NCBI GenBank assembly: GCA_012517285.1
Contig: JAAYVG010000039.1
Span: 1 to 36,664, forward strand
DNA from: Elusimicrobiota bacterium
GTDB lineage: Bacteria; Elusimicrobiota; Elusimicrobia; Elusimicrobiales; UBA9959
DNA: 36,664 nt
Direction: 5' to 3'
Positions 22,278 to 31,190 of the stretch are shown piece by piece. A program made the position numbers and the translations under genes. Below the pieces are notes generated by a model. It saw only the letters and a list, made by a program, of their open reading frames with translations. It did no database searches and was not told the DNA's origin. Position 1 is the first letter of the stretch. The number at the start of each line of letters is the position of its first letter.

Positions 22278-23381
22278 ATGGATATCATCTATAAATTAAG
22301 AATTGCGTTCTGGTTTCTTGTAGTCCTGATATGGGGGATATATCTCTATCAGTATATATCCACGGATATAAAAGATCTGGAAACAAATAAAATAATTCTA
22401 AACGGTGAGAGAAGAAGTTCAACCCCTCAAAGGGGAGAAAAAAAAAATCAGGATTACTCTCAACCTGAAATAATCACAACAATCCAATCCACGATTACAT
22501 ATCAACAAAATAATTCATTACAACAAAACAGAATAATGCTTGCCAATACTGATGAGATAAAGGAAATAATATTTCCTGAAGAGGGCTATAAAACTGAGGA
22601 AGCTATGGATGACAAAACAAAGCCTTCTGTCTCAGGAAAAATTAATGAAATACCCGAGGGGTTTGATTTTAAACAGACGAGGCACTTCAATCTTTATGTT
22701 GAAAAAGGTATAGATATAAATGAAATAGAAAGCCTTATTGAAAATCTGCATGGTGAAATAATGATAGATTTAATAGCATTTTCTCCATGGACAAGGGATA
22801 CTAAAGTAACAGTTTACCTTACAAAAACTTCAACCAAGTATCAGGAGATATCAAAAAGACCTGCATGGTCTGGCGGAGCTACAAATTTGAAGGATAAGAT
22901 AATTTATCTCTATAAAAGTGATGAGTGGTTTGGGATACTTGCCCATGAGTTGACTCATATATACTTTGATAGCTTCTTTGGAAGCTATGATAAAAGCCCT
23001 TTATGGTTGAGCGAGGGTATGGCTGTATATATACAGGTTGAAAGAGGAAAATCTAGTCCACAGTGGTTGAACGAAAATTTAAGCTATCTCAAAGATGGAG
23101 CTGGATATAATTTATCAGATCTTATAATGATAAAAACCCTTGATGATGCTGATGAAAAAAGCGTTAAGCTATGGTATGCCCAGAGCTTTTCGCTTGTATA
23201 TCTTCTTTTAAAGATACAGCATGGAGACTCATTCTATCAGTTTTGTAAAAGAATAAAAGCCGGTGATTCCGTATCAAAGGCACTCTACCTCTCATATGGA
23301 AAACCATACACAACACTTGCTGCACTTGAAAGTATCTGGCGATATCAGATTAAAACAGAAACCCTAATACCCCAAAAGTAA
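22278..23381 (+). CDS. Membrane-anchored gluzincin-type metalloprotease (peptidase MA-like)
   Basis: The 367-aa protein has one N-terminal TM/signal anchor (about 8-27), a low-complexity Gln/Thr/Asn-rich linker (about 40-120) and a C-terminal protease domain. The zinc site HELTH (223-227) is followed by WLSEGMAVYIQ with E246 as the third ligand, the HExxH...E arrangement of gluzincins, and resembles the peptidase MA family. The catalytic domain should lie in the periplasm. Substrate unknown. It is monocistronic by spacing: 141 bp after rsmG, and its stop lies inside a terminator-like hairpin. A weak start context (no good SD) leaves the exact start open. Confidence 0.8.
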   Translation: MDIIYKLRIAFWFLVVLIWGIYLYQYISTDIKDLETNKIILNGERRSSTPQRGEKKNQDYSQPEIITTIQSTITYQQNNSLQQNRIMLANTDEIKEIIFPEEGYKTEEAMDDKTKPSVSGKINEIPEGFDFKQTRHFNLYVEKGIDINEIESLIENLHGEIMIDLIAFSPWTRDTKVTVYLTKTSTKYQEISKRPAWSGGATNLKDKIIYLYKSDEWFGILAHELTHIYFDSFFGSYDKSPLWLSEGMAVYIQVERGKSSPQWLNENLSYLKDGAGYNLSDLIMIKTLDDADEKSVKLWYAQSFSLVYLLLKIQHGDSFYQFCKRIKAGDSVSKALYLSYGKPYTTLAALESIWRYQIKTETLIPQK

Positions 23382-23401
23382 CATAGTAGGTTACTTTTGG
23401 G
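23371..23401 (+). terminator. GTTACTTTTGG hairpin over the protease stop codon (terminator-like)
   Basis: A perfect 12-bp stem, CCCAAAAGTAAC (23371-23382) with GTTACTTTTGGG (23390-23401), has a 7-nt loop; the TAA stop lies in the left arm. The following TTCTGTTTAAT is only moderately T-rich. It belongs to the same hairpin family as 7106-7140 and 34872-34894, so it may be a mobile or dispersed element co-opted as a terminator. Confidence 0.6.
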
Positions 23402-23507
23402 TTCTGTTTAATAAGACATACATCTCTGGCCATGCATTTGTTGATTTATTTATATAAAAACTACACCGATTCCATTGTGTCCGTTTGACATTCGTCAATT
23501 AAAAATC

Positions 23508-23536
23508 TTGACAATCTTTTAAAATTCATCTATACT
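23508..23536 (+). promoter_or_regulatory. dcw cluster promoter (mraZ promoter)
   Basis: A perfect -35 TTGACA (23508-23513), a 17-bp spacer and -10 TATACT (23531-23536) form the best promoter in the window. Transcription would start near 23543, directly at the MraZ-box repeats, and drive mraZ and the downstream cell-wall genes. Confidence 0.85.
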
Positions 23537-23543
23537 ATTTTTT

Positions 23544-23580
23544 AAGGTGGTGGAAAGTGGTGTAAAATGTTTTTAAGTGT
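23544..23580 (+). promoter_or_regulatory. MraZ operator: four 10-bp-spaced boxes
   Basis: AAGGTGG (23544), AAAGTGG (23554), AAAATGT (23564) and TAAGTGT (23574) recur at exactly 10-bp intervals just downstream of the -10. MraZ proteins of other bacteria bind repeats of GTGG-type boxes (AAAGTG(G/T) plus 3 nt in mollicutes, TGGGN in E. coli) upstream of mraZ. The position over the start of transcription suggests autorepression, though MraZ acts as activator in mollicutes. Confidence 0.75.
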
Positions 23581-23590
23581 ATGAGGATGG

Positions 23591-24040
23591 ATGAAATCTT
23601 TTTATGGAGAACATCAGTTTGTAATAGACCCTAAGAACAGGGTGTTTATACCATCAAAGTTTAGAGATGAATTAAAAAAAGAGAAGGAAAAGTATTTTAT
23701 GCTGACCATAGGGCTTGATGGTTGTTTGTATCTTTTTTTGCCGTCGCTATGGAATGAGCTCTTAAAGAACAATATGGAGGTTTTCAAGTCAGATAACAGG
23801 GAAGAAGAAAGAGCCTTTAAAAGATTCTTTTTTTCAAATGCCTGTGATGTGGTTCTTGATGACCAAGGAAGGATATTAATACCTTCATCACATAGAGCCT
23901 ATGCAGGGATAAAGAAGGATGTTGTTATAGTTGGAGTCGGAAATAAGATAGAACTCTGGAGCAGAGAAAGGTGGGAAGATTATAAAAATAAAAAAATATC
24001 TTCTTCATTGAACAAGTTTTCAAAAATCCTTGATATATAA
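23591..24040 (+). CDS. mraZ: Transcriptional regulator MraZ
   Basis: The 149-aa protein has two SpoVT/AbrB-like swapped-hairpin repeats: the first around FVIDPKNRVFIPSKFRDEL (11-29) and the second around VVLDDQGRILIPSSHR (about 79-97), each with the DxxGR(I/V)xIP motif (the first is D-P-K-N-R). It is a DNA-binding regulator of the dcw operon and its own promoter, forming ring oligomers in relatives. SD GAGG lies upstream of ATG. It is first in the cluster, preceded by four MraZ-like boxes. Confidence 0.95.
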   Translation: MKSFYGEHQFVIDPKNRVFIPSKFRDELKKEKEKYFMLTIGLDGCLYLFLPSLWNELLKNNMEVFKSDNREEERAFKRFFFSNACDVVLDDQGRILIPSSHRAYAGIKKDVVIVGVGNKIELWSRERWEDYKNKKISSSLNKFSKILDI

Positions 24041-24058
24041 CTCAAGTATCTAAAAATT

Positions 24059-24973
24059 ATGGAAGAAAAAACAAAATACAGTCATATTCCTGTTATGTTA
24101 GAAGAGGTCTCTGATCTATTGATAACTGACAAAAGTGGTATTTATGTTGATGCAACTGTTGGTATGGGCGGTCATTCACTAAATATGATCAAGAGGTTGA
24201 ACAAGGATGCAAGGCTTGTCGGTATAGATTGGGATCCCGAAATGCTTGATATAGCAAAGAATAACCTTTCAGATTATTTGGAGCAGGTAAAACTTATTTC
24301 AGGAAACTTTGCAGATATCGATGGAATACTTAAAAAAGAGGGAATAACTCTTATATCTGGATTGCTTCTTGATCTCGGTATAAGCTCATTGCACTTTGAT
24401 AAGGCATCAAGAGGATTTAGTTTTAATAAGGAAGGGCCTCTTGATATGAGAATAAATCCTCAAAACCCGATTACTGCATATAATATTATAAATTCATGGC
24501 CGTATGAACAGATAGAACACCTCATAAGAATTTGTGGCGAAAAGTTTTCTCGCAGGATTACATCTGCAATATTGGATAGCAGAAAAAGAGCTGATATAAA
24601 AACAACAACTCAGCTGAGCAAGATAATAGAGGATGTTATACCATTCAGTGAAAGGAAAAGGAGAGCATCACATCCTGCAACAAAAACATTTCTTGCTTTA
24701 AGGGTTGCTGTTAACTATGAGTTTGATAATCTTACAAAGGTGCTTCAGAGGTCATCACAGTTGTTATCAGCTGGTGGAAGGATAGCTGTTATTACATTCC
24801 ACTCGCTTGAAGATAGAATTGTTAAAGAAACATTTAAGTCTATGGCAGTGGTTGGTGGCTGGAAGATTATTACCAAAAAACCTTTGATTCCATCTCAGTC
24901 TGAGGTGGATTCAAATCCACGAGCAAGAAGTGCAAAGCTAAGGGTTATAGAAAAATTGAAGGAGGGATTATGA
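24059..24973 (+). CDS. rsmH: 16S rRNA m4C1402 methyltransferase RsmH (MraW)
   Basis: The 304-aa SAM-dependent enzyme methylates N4 of C1402 in 16S rRNA. Seen: YSHIPVMLEEV, the SAM loop VDATVGMGGHS, LLLDLGISSLHFD followed by RGFSFNKEGPLDMR, TKTFLALRVAVN and the C-terminal HSLEDRIVK and NPRARSAKLRV. Length is normal. The gap to mraZ is 18 bp with no clear SD. Its stop overlaps the next small ORF as ATGA. Confidence 0.96.
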   Translation: MEEKTKYSHIPVMLEEVSDLLITDKSGIYVDATVGMGGHSLNMIKRLNKDARLVGIDWDPEMLDIAKNNLSDYLEQVKLISGNFADIDGILKKEGITLISGLLLDLGISSLHFDKASRGFSFNKEGPLDMRINPQNPITAYNIINSWPYEQIEHLIRICGEKFSRRITSAILDSRKRADIKTTTQLSKIIEDVIPFSERKRRASHPATKTFLALRVAVNYEFDNLTKVLQRSSQLLSAGGRIAVITFHSLEDRIVKETFKSMAVVGGWKIITKKPLIPSQSEVDSNPRARSAKLRVIEKLKEGL

Positions 24974-25116
24974 AAAGAAAAAATATAAAATTTAGAAAAA
25001 AAATAATTAGAGTTACAAATAAATTGAGCGATTTTAAGAATGATATAACTCCTACCAAAATTTATTATATATGGGAAAAAAATAATTTAACAAAGGTAGA
25101 AACTTTTTCTGTATGA
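24970..25116 (+). CDS. Small basic ORF (48 aa) between rsmH and ftsL
   Basis: The ATG overlaps the rsmH stop (ATGA) and is preceded by GGAGGG at good spacing within rsmH, so it is set up for coupled translation. The peptide (begins MKRKNIKFRKK, contains YYIWEKNN) is rich in Lys/Arg at its N-terminus, without a TM segment. No family recognised. The ATGA overlap is the same linkage used for the other cluster genes, which argues that it is translated; the 46-bp gap to ftsL with that gene's own SD is consistent. Confidence 0.55.
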   Translation: MKRKNIKFRKKIIRVTNKLSDFKNDITPTKIYYIWEKNNLTKVETFSV

Positions 25117-25162
25117 TAGGGGGCATTGAAAAAGTTTAACGGTAGAGGTTAAAGGAAAAATT

Positions 25163-25501
25163 ATGAAAATATTGAATAAAAAAATAGTTTTCATCTGCAT
25201 CTGGTTGTTTATGCTACCCATAATTATAAGCTCTTATAATTTGAGGCTGAGGTATAAGGTAAGCAGTCTAAAAAAAGATATAAAGCTTGTAAGCACAGAG
25301 AATCAGTATCTCAAAAAAAAGTTTTATGCCAGTTCAACACTTCGAATGGTGGAAAAGCAGGCTATGGCCTTAGGATTTGAAGTCCCACAGCCATATACTA
25401 TTATAAATATAGATTTGGAATCACCTTCAAATAATAAATATAAGGATAAAAATCTTTTTGCAAAGATTAATTTTTTTAACAGAATATTTAAAAATGGATG
25501 A
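25163..25501 (+). CDS. ftsL: FtsL-like cell-division protein
   Basis: The 112-aa protein has a short cytoplasmic N-terminus, one TM (about 8-27), then a periplasmic coiled coil (about 28-75; RLRYKVSSLKKDIKLVSTENQYLKKK) ending in a MALGF segment, the layout of FtsL/DivIC proteins. FtsL joins FtsB and FtsQ in the divisome. Sequence conservation of FtsL is low, so the name rests on architecture and its place just before ftsI. SD AAAGGA. Its stop overlaps ftsI (ATGA). Confidence 0.8.
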   Translation: MKILNKKIVFICIWLFMLPIIISSYNLRLRYKVSSLKKDIKLVSTENQYLKKKFYASSTLRMVEKQAMALGFEVPQPYTIINIDLESPSNNKYKDKNLFAKINFFNRIFKNG

Positions 25502-27183
25502 ACAATTTAAACAAAAGATTTCATATCATAAAAATATTTGTGATAGTTTCTGCCATTGTAATAGCATCAAGGTTTTTTTACATTCAGATAATAAAGCATA
25601 GCTACCTTTCCAACTACGCTAAAAAAGAGTATAGAAGAAAGACAAAAGAGATAATGCCGCGTGGCAATATATATGATATAAATGGAAACATATTGGCATC
25701 TTCAATTGTTAAATGGGATGTTGTTATAATGAAAAAGGATTTTGAATATAATAAAAAAAACATAACTTCTATTTCATCCATATTAAATATACCATCAAGA
25801 GAATTAGAGAGCAAGATTAAAAATGGTAAAAATTATGTAAAGATAAAAAAATATGTAGAAAAGGATGTATATGATAAAATAAAGGAGCTTAAAATAAAAG
25901 GTGTTTTGCTTGAAGCTCATCAGTCAAGGGAGTATCCTGCGAGTGTGGCAAGGGAAATAATAGGGATGAGCAATGAGAATAAAGGGCTAAGCAATTTAGA
26001 GCTGACATATGATAAATATCTTAGAGGGAATATTGTAAGCGAGGATCAGATAAGGGATAGCAGAGGTAATGTTATAAAGGTTATTGAACAAGCGACCAAT
26101 GATGAACCATATGATATTTATTTGACAGTGGATGAAAGAATACAGAGTATTGTGGAACAGGTAGCTGCTGATTATTATAATAAACTTGATCCTGAAAAAA
26201 TAATAATATTAGTCGAGGATGTAAAAAGTGGAAATATATCTGCTATGGCATCATATCCGCCAAACTATATAAACCTTACGCCGATTGAATATGTCTATGA
26301 GCCGGGATCAACCTTTAAAACAGTGATACTATCTGCAGGATTCAATGAAAATATTATAAAGGAAACGGATGTGTTTAACTGCGAGAATGGAAGATGGCAG
26401 ATCAATAACAGGCAGGCTATAACAGATCATGAACCGCTCGGTAATACGGTTTTGAGGGATGTTTATGCACATTCTTCAAACATAGGTTTTGCAAAGGTTG
26501 GGCTTAAGATTGGTATAGAAAAACTTTATCCGTATATCAAAAAATTTGGTTTTGGAAGCAGATATACTGATTTTAGAGGAGAATCAGGTGGGATTGTAAA
26601 GGACTTTAAAAGATATAGGGATGTGGATATCATAACAACAAGCTATGGATATGGTATAGCCGTAACACCACTTCAACTGATAAATGCATATACTGCTATT
26701 GCAAACAGAGGCGTTCTGATAAAACCAAACCTGCTATATAAAATGAAAAGAGGTGAAGAGGAAATAGGACTCTCAAAAAGAGAGGTTATAAGAGAGGTAA
26801 TAACTGAAAACACTGCTAAAAGAGTAACTGATATGATGATAAATGTGGTTGAAAATGGAACAGGGATTGCGGCTCAAATACCGGGATATTATATAGCAGG
26901 AAAAACTGGGACAGCAAACAAGTTAAATCTTAAAACAGGTAAATATGTAAAAGGGGCTAACGTTACTTCATTCTGTGGCTTTTTCCCTGCAACTGATCCA
27001 CAGTATTCTATGCTCATAATCGTTGATAACTCAAAGAAGTATAAGTTTGGAAGCCAGACAGCTGCTCCTATATTTTCAAAGATTGCAAGCTATATAATAA
27101 GTATAAAAAATATAAAAAAGGACAGGGCTATAGATTATTCAAAGATAAATGCACCTAAAAAGCAGGAGGTTATGGCTAACTAA
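25498..27183 (+). CDS. ftsI: Septal peptidoglycan transpeptidase (class B PBP, FtsI/PBP3)
   Basis: The 561-aa protein has an N-terminal TM (about 9-27), a PBP dimerisation domain with RGNIYDINGNILA, and a transpeptidase domain with all three motifs: S271TFK (catalytic serine), S326-S-N, and K469TG in AGKTGTAN. It cross-links septal murein in the periplasm with its SEDS partner FtsW, encoded in the same cluster. No PASTA repeats, unlike SpoVD/PBP2X relatives. It overlaps ftsL by 4 bp; murE follows after 5 bp. Confidence 0.95.
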   Translation: MNNLNKRFHIIKIFVIVSAIVIASRFFYIQIIKHSYLSNYAKKEYRRKTKEIMPRGNIYDINGNILASSIVKWDVVIMKKDFEYNKKNITSISSILNIPSRELESKIKNGKNYVKIKKYVEKDVYDKIKELKIKGVLLEAHQSREYPASVAREIIGMSNENKGLSNLELTYDKYLRGNIVSEDQIRDSRGNVIKVIEQATNDEPYDIYLTVDERIQSIVEQVAADYYNKLDPEKIIILVEDVKSGNISAMASYPPNYINLTPIEYVYEPGSTFKTVILSAGFNENIIKETDVFNCENGRWQINNRQAITDHEPLGNTVLRDVYAHSSNIGFAKVGLKIGIEKLYPYIKKFGFGSRYTDFRGESGGIVKDFKRYRDVDIITTSYGYGIAVTPLQLINAYTAIANRGVLIKPNLLYKMKRGEEEIGLSKREVIREVITENTAKRVTDMMINVVENGTGIAAQIPGYYIAGKTGTANKLNLKTGKYVKGANVTSFCGFFPATDPQYSMLIIVDNSKKYKFGSQTAAPIFSKIASYIISIKNIKKDRAIDYSKINAPKKQEVMAN

Positions 27184-27188
27184 AGTCT

Positions 27189-28661
27189 ATGAAACTGAAA
27201 GAATTATTAAATGGAACAGGGATATCCCCAAAGTTTGATATGGATATATCTGGAGTATCAATAAATTCAAAAAATATAGGCCCAAGCTATATTTTTTTTG
27301 CATTGAAAGGCAGCAAAACTGATGGTAATCTGTTCATAAAAGAAGCGATATCAAAAGGAGCTGCGGTAATAGTCTCAGAAGATGATATCACTGAGGATGT
27401 GAAATTTATAAAAAGCAATGATATATTAAAAACTCTCTCCGTGGTCTCAAAAAATTTCTATTCAGACCCATCAGCAAGGCTTTATACTGTCGGGGTAACA
27501 GGAACAAAAGGGAAAACAACTGTTTCATACATAATTGAAAATATTTTAAATTCTTCTGGGATAAATTCAGGGGTGATAGGGACTATCAATTATAGAAGCC
27601 ACAAAAGAATCATATCACCTTCAGAGAACACTACTCCACTTGCTCCAAGGCTAAATGAAATACTCTGTGAAATTATAAATGATGGTGACAAAAGCGTTGT
27701 GTTAGAGGTTTCATCCCACTCACTCAAGCTCAAAAGGGTTGATGATATATCATTTGATGCCGCAGTGTTTACAAATCTTCAAAGCGATCATTTGGATTTT
27801 CATAAAGATCTGGCTGATTATGCAAGCTCAAAGCTTCATCTATTTGAGCTTTTAAATCAATCAAATAAAAACAATAAAGTCGTGGCCATAAATGCTGATG
27901 ACCCATTTTCAAAAAAAATTATTGATAGGCTTGATAGTAACATAAGGGTTATAGGCTATTCTCTAAACAACTCATCAGAGCTTAGAGCCAAAAATATTGA
28001 ACTTAAAGCTGATAGCAGTAGCTTTGAAATAAATGATTCTGGTCAGGTGTTCAGATTTGAAACACATCTAATAGGCAAACATAATATATACAACATTCTT
28101 GCTTCATTATCGCTTGCAAAGCATTTGAATATTGATTTTAATCAGCTGATTGATATCATAAGAAATATAAAAGGTGTGAAAGGAAGGCTTGAAAAAATAG
28201 ATTCAGGACACGGATTCTATGTGTATATTGATTATGCACACACTGAAGAATCATTGAGGCAGGTTTTAAAAACATTAAATTCAGTTCCACACAAAAGGAT
28301 AATAACTGTTTTTGGTTGCGGTGGTGACAGGGATAAAACAAAGAGAGCTCCTATGGCTGATGTCTCAGCTGAGTTGAGCGATTTTGTTATAATAACAAGC
28401 GACAATCCGAGAACTGAAGATCCTGAAAAGATACTTGATGATATTGAGAAGAAATTTTTAGAAAAGAAAAGTAAAAATTATAAAAGGATAATCGACAGAA
28501 AAGAAGCAATATTTTTTGCAATAAATGAAGCAAGAGCTGGAGACATACTGCTTGTAGCTGGTAAGGGTCATGAGGATTATCAGATAATAGGAAGTAATAA
28601 AATTCATTTCAGTGATGCAGAAACAGTTTCTGAGGCATTGAAGGAGAAATATGGAACTTGA
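27189..28661 (+). CDS. murE: UDP-MurNAc-tripeptide synthetase MurE, meso-DAP type
   Basis: The 490-aa Mur ligase adds the third residue to UDP-MurNAc-L-Ala-D-Glu. The ATP loop GTKGKTT begins at about residue 105; TTP(L)APRLNEIL and the conserved EVSSHSL follow. The DNPR motif (405-408) marks specificity for meso-diaminopimelate, consistent with a diderm wall. C-terminal AGKGHEDYQ is a MurE hallmark. It follows ftsI by 5 bp and overlaps murF by 11 bp. Confidence 0.96.
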   Translation: MKLKELLNGTGISPKFDMDISGVSINSKNIGPSYIFFALKGSKTDGNLFIKEAISKGAAVIVSEDDITEDVKFIKSNDILKTLSVVSKNFYSDPSARLYTVGVTGTKGKTTVSYIIENILNSSGINSGVIGTINYRSHKRIISPSENTTPLAPRLNEILCEIINDGDKSVVLEVSSHSLKLKRVDDISFDAAVFTNLQSDHLDFHKDLADYASSKLHLFELLNQSNKNNKVVAINADDPFSKKIIDRLDSNIRVIGYSLNNSSELRAKNIELKADSSSFEINDSGQVFRFETHLIGKHNIYNILASLSLAKHLNIDFNQLIDIIRNIKGVKGRLEKIDSGHGFYVYIDYAHTEESLRQVLKTLNSVPHKRIITVFGCGGDRDKTKRAPMADVSAELSDFVIITSDNPRTEDPEKILDDIEKKFLEKKSKNYKRIIDRKEAIFFAINEARAGDILLVAGKGHEDYQIIGSNKIHFSDAETVSEALKEKYGT

Positions 28662-29994
28662 TATAAATATAAAAGAACTTGCAACAGCAATAAATGGAAA
28701 ACTCATATATCTCAAAAAGGATAAAAAAATTAACAGTTTTATAACAGATACAAGAAAAATAAGCTCAGGAGATGTTTTTTTGGCGCTTAAAGGCAAAAAT
28801 TTTAACGGCAATGATTTTATTGAAGAGGCTGTAAAAAAGGGTGCGAAAGGGATTATTGCTGAGAGAAGTATAAAATTGGATGATTATAATAAATTGGATT
28901 TTTTTATAAGGGTAAACGATAGTCTTAAAGCACTTCATCTTTTGGCTCAAAAACATTTAGAAAGACTGGATCTAAAAACTGTATCCGTTACAGGATCAAA
29001 TGGTAAAACTACTGTTAAGGAGATGACAAAGGATGTCCTTTCATCTTATAAAAAGACTGTTTATAACCATGGAAATCTTAATAATGAATACGGACTCCCT
29101 TTAAGTGTTCTTGAAGCAACAAAAAAGGATGAATTTGGTGTGTTTGAAATAGGCTCATCATCAGTTGGTGAGGTCAAAAAACTAGCAAGGATAGTAAAGC
29201 CTGATATATCAGTGATCACAACCATAGCACCTGAGCATCTTGAGTTTTTTAAAACAATGGAAAATATTTTTAAAACTGAAACAGAGGTTTTAAATGAATT
29301 AAAAAATGGTGGACTTGGGGTAATAAATGGTGATAACGAATATCTTAAAAAATTAAAAACTAAAAAAAACATTATTTCATTTGGTTTTTTGGCTGATAAT
29401 AACCTTGTAATAGATTTTAAAGAAAACTTCTCTTCCTTTAATTTTAAGAATAAAAGAATAAAAATCAGACTTAAAAATCATATAAAACATAATTATCTTA
29501 ATGCTGCTGCTGCCTTTATCTCAGGCTATCTTTTTGGTGTTCCTGAAAAAAAGATAATAGCTGCCCTTGAAAAATTTGATGGGGTTCCACTCAGGATGCA
29601 GATAATCAAAAGAAAGAAATCTGTTATAATACTTGATGCATACAATGCAAATCCACAGTCTATGGATTATGCATTGAGCGAGATATCAAAAAAGAAAAGA
29701 TTTGCTGTTATACTTGGTGATATGAAAGAGCTTGGAAGATATTCTAAAAGATACCATACTGAACTTGCTAAGAGGGTATCTGAGATTTCTCCAGAGTATG
29801 TTTTTCTGATAGGACCTGAGATCAAGGTTGCATATGATTGTTTAAAAAAAGAAATGAAAAATGTAAAATATTATAGTAATACAGATCTCGCTCTGAAATA
29901 TGTCAGAGACTTTATAAAAGAAAATGATGATATAAATATACTCATAAAAGCTTCAAGATCAATGAAATTTGAAAGATTTATTGCTGAAAATTAA
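28651..29994 (+). CDS. murF: UDP-MurNAc-tripeptide D-Ala-D-Ala ligase MurF
   Basis: The 447-aa Mur ligase attaches D-Ala-D-Ala. It has the N-terminal substrate domain with ITDTRKISSGDVFLALKG, the P-loop VTGSNGKTTVKEM (T near 114), EIGSSSVGEVKKLA and the C-terminal DAYNANPQSMDYAL followed by LGDMKELG, all MurF markers. SD AAGGAG lies within the 3' end of murE. About 108 bp follow before mraY, the only sizeable gap inside the cluster. Confidence 0.95.
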   Translation: MELDINIKELATAINGKLIYLKKDKKINSFITDTRKISSGDVFLALKGKNFNGNDFIEEAVKKGAKGIIAERSIKLDDYNKLDFFIRVNDSLKALHLLAQKHLERLDLKTVSVTGSNGKTTVKEMTKDVLSSYKKTVYNHGNLNNEYGLPLSVLEATKKDEFGVFEIGSSSVGEVKKLARIVKPDISVITTIAPEHLEFFKTMENIFKTETEVLNELKNGGLGVINGDNEYLKKLKTKKNIISFGFLADNNLVIDFKENFSSFNFKNKRIKIRLKNHIKHNYLNAAAAFISGYLFGVPEKKIIAALEKFDGVPLRMQIIKRKKSVIILDAYNANPQSMDYALSEISKKKRFAVILGDMKELGRYSKRYHTELAKRVSEISPEYVFLIGPEIKVAYDCLKKEMKNVKYYSNTDLALKYVRDFIKENDDINILIKASRSMKFERFIAEN

Positions 29995-30064
29995 CAATCA
30001 GATATGTTATTTTTATATCTTGATGGCAAGTCATATTAAAAAATTGTATTTTGTTTTCTGATGG

Positions 30065-30093
30065 TTGATGACAATAGAAATTAACTGTATAAG
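30065..30093 (+). promoter_or_regulatory. Candidate internal promoter before mraY
   Basis: TTGATG (30065-30070), a 17-bp spacer and TATAAG (30088-30093) fall in the 108-bp murF-mraY gap; the -10 ends 9 nt before the mraY ATG. An AAGGA that could act as SD overlaps this -10, so promoter and ribosome-site readings compete. Confidence 0.4.
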
Positions 30094-30102
30094 GACACGA
30101 AT

Positions 30103-31188
30103 ATGCTCTATTATTTACACTTTTTAAAAGATTATTTTTTTCCACTCAACCTTTTTTATTACATTTCTGTAAGATTGAGCGGAGCTATGATAACATCATT
30201 CTTGATAGCTCTTCTGATAGCTCCTTTTGTGATCAAAAAATTAAAAAAGTATAAGATACAGCAGTTGCAGAGAGAGGATGGTCCTAAAACTCATCTTTCT
30301 AAATCAGGCACAACGACTATGGGCGGGATAATAATATTTATCTCAATGACCATCTCAACACTTTTGTGGGCTAAACCTGATAACAGGTTTGTGATAATAC
30401 TTCTTGTATCAATGGTTATACTTGCTTTTGCAGGGTGGCTTGATGATTATACCAAGCTTGTAAAAAAGGATCCTCGTGGTGCACCAAGCTGGCTTAAATT
30501 TTTTCTTCAGATAATAGCATCGCTTGTGGTTGTTATGTATTTAGCAGTAAATCCTCCAAGCCACTTATATCCAACCCATATATTAATCCCATATACAAAA
30601 AACCTTATAATAAACTTAGGTGTCTTTTATTTTATATTTGAGATGCTTGTAATAATTGGATCATCAAATGCAGTAAACCTGAGTGATGGTCAGGATGGAC
30701 TTGCAAGCGGACTTGTTATATTTGCAGCTTTAACATTTATAATAATGGCGTACTGTGCTGGTAATGTTAGGTGGGCTGAATACCTTAAACTGATATATGT
30801 CGAAGGTGCGGGGGAGATATCAATATTTTTAGGTTCTATGGTTGGAGCTTGTCTCGGATTTCTTTGGTACAATGCATATCCAGCAGAGATCTTTATGGGT
30901 GATACAAGTTCACTTTTTTTAGGTGGGACAATAGGAATAGCTGCAATAATGATAAAGCATGAATTGCTGCTTCCAGTTGCAGGAGGGATATTTGTTATAG
31001 AAACACTTTCTGTTATAATTCAGATGGCATCGTACAAGTTTAGAAATAAAAAAAGAGTTTTTTTGATGGCACCGCTTCATCATCATTTTGAGCTTAAAGG
31101 AATAGCAGAACCAAAGGTAACAGTAAGATTCTGGATATGCGGAATTGTTCTTATGCTTATAGCACTCTCGTCATTAAAGATAAGGTAA
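30103..31188 (+). CDS. mraY: Phospho-MurNAc-pentapeptide translocase MraY
   Basis: The 361-aa polytopic enzyme makes lipid I on the cytoplasmic face of the inner membrane. About ten TM segments carry the markers TMGGIIIF, LDDYTKLVKKDPRG (catalytic Asp pair), NAVNLSDGQDGLASG, MGDTSSLFLGG and the HHHFELKG Mg/substrate loop. In the common family motif DG(L)DGL the Leu is replaced by Gln here (DGQDGL). Length is normal. The start has AAGGA seven nt upstream; a promoter-like element overlaps it. murD follows after 2 bp. Confidence 0.96.
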   Translation: MLYYLHFLKDYFFPLNLFYYISVRLSGAMITSFLIALLIAPFVIKKLKKYKIQQLQREDGPKTHLSKSGTTTMGGIIIFISMTISTLLWAKPDNRFVIILLVSMVILAFAGWLDDYTKLVKKDPRGAPSWLKFFLQIIASLVVVMYLAVNPPSHLYPTHILIPYTKNLIINLGVFYFIFEMLVIIGSSNAVNLSDGQDGLASGLVIFAALTFIIMAYCAGNVRWAEYLKLIYVEGAGEISIFLGSMVGACLGFLWYNAYPAEIFMGDTSSLFLGGTIGIAAIMIKHELLLPVAGGIFVIETLSVIIQMASYKFRNKKRVFLMAPLHHHFELKGIAEPKVTVRFWICGIVLMLIALSSLKIR

Positions 31189-31190
31189 GT

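Noticed and set aside
31137-31190. Upstream ATG start for murD
   Set aside because: It lies inside mraY and adds 18 residues unrelated to MurD; ATG 31191 begins right after the mraY stop and before the Rossmann strand.
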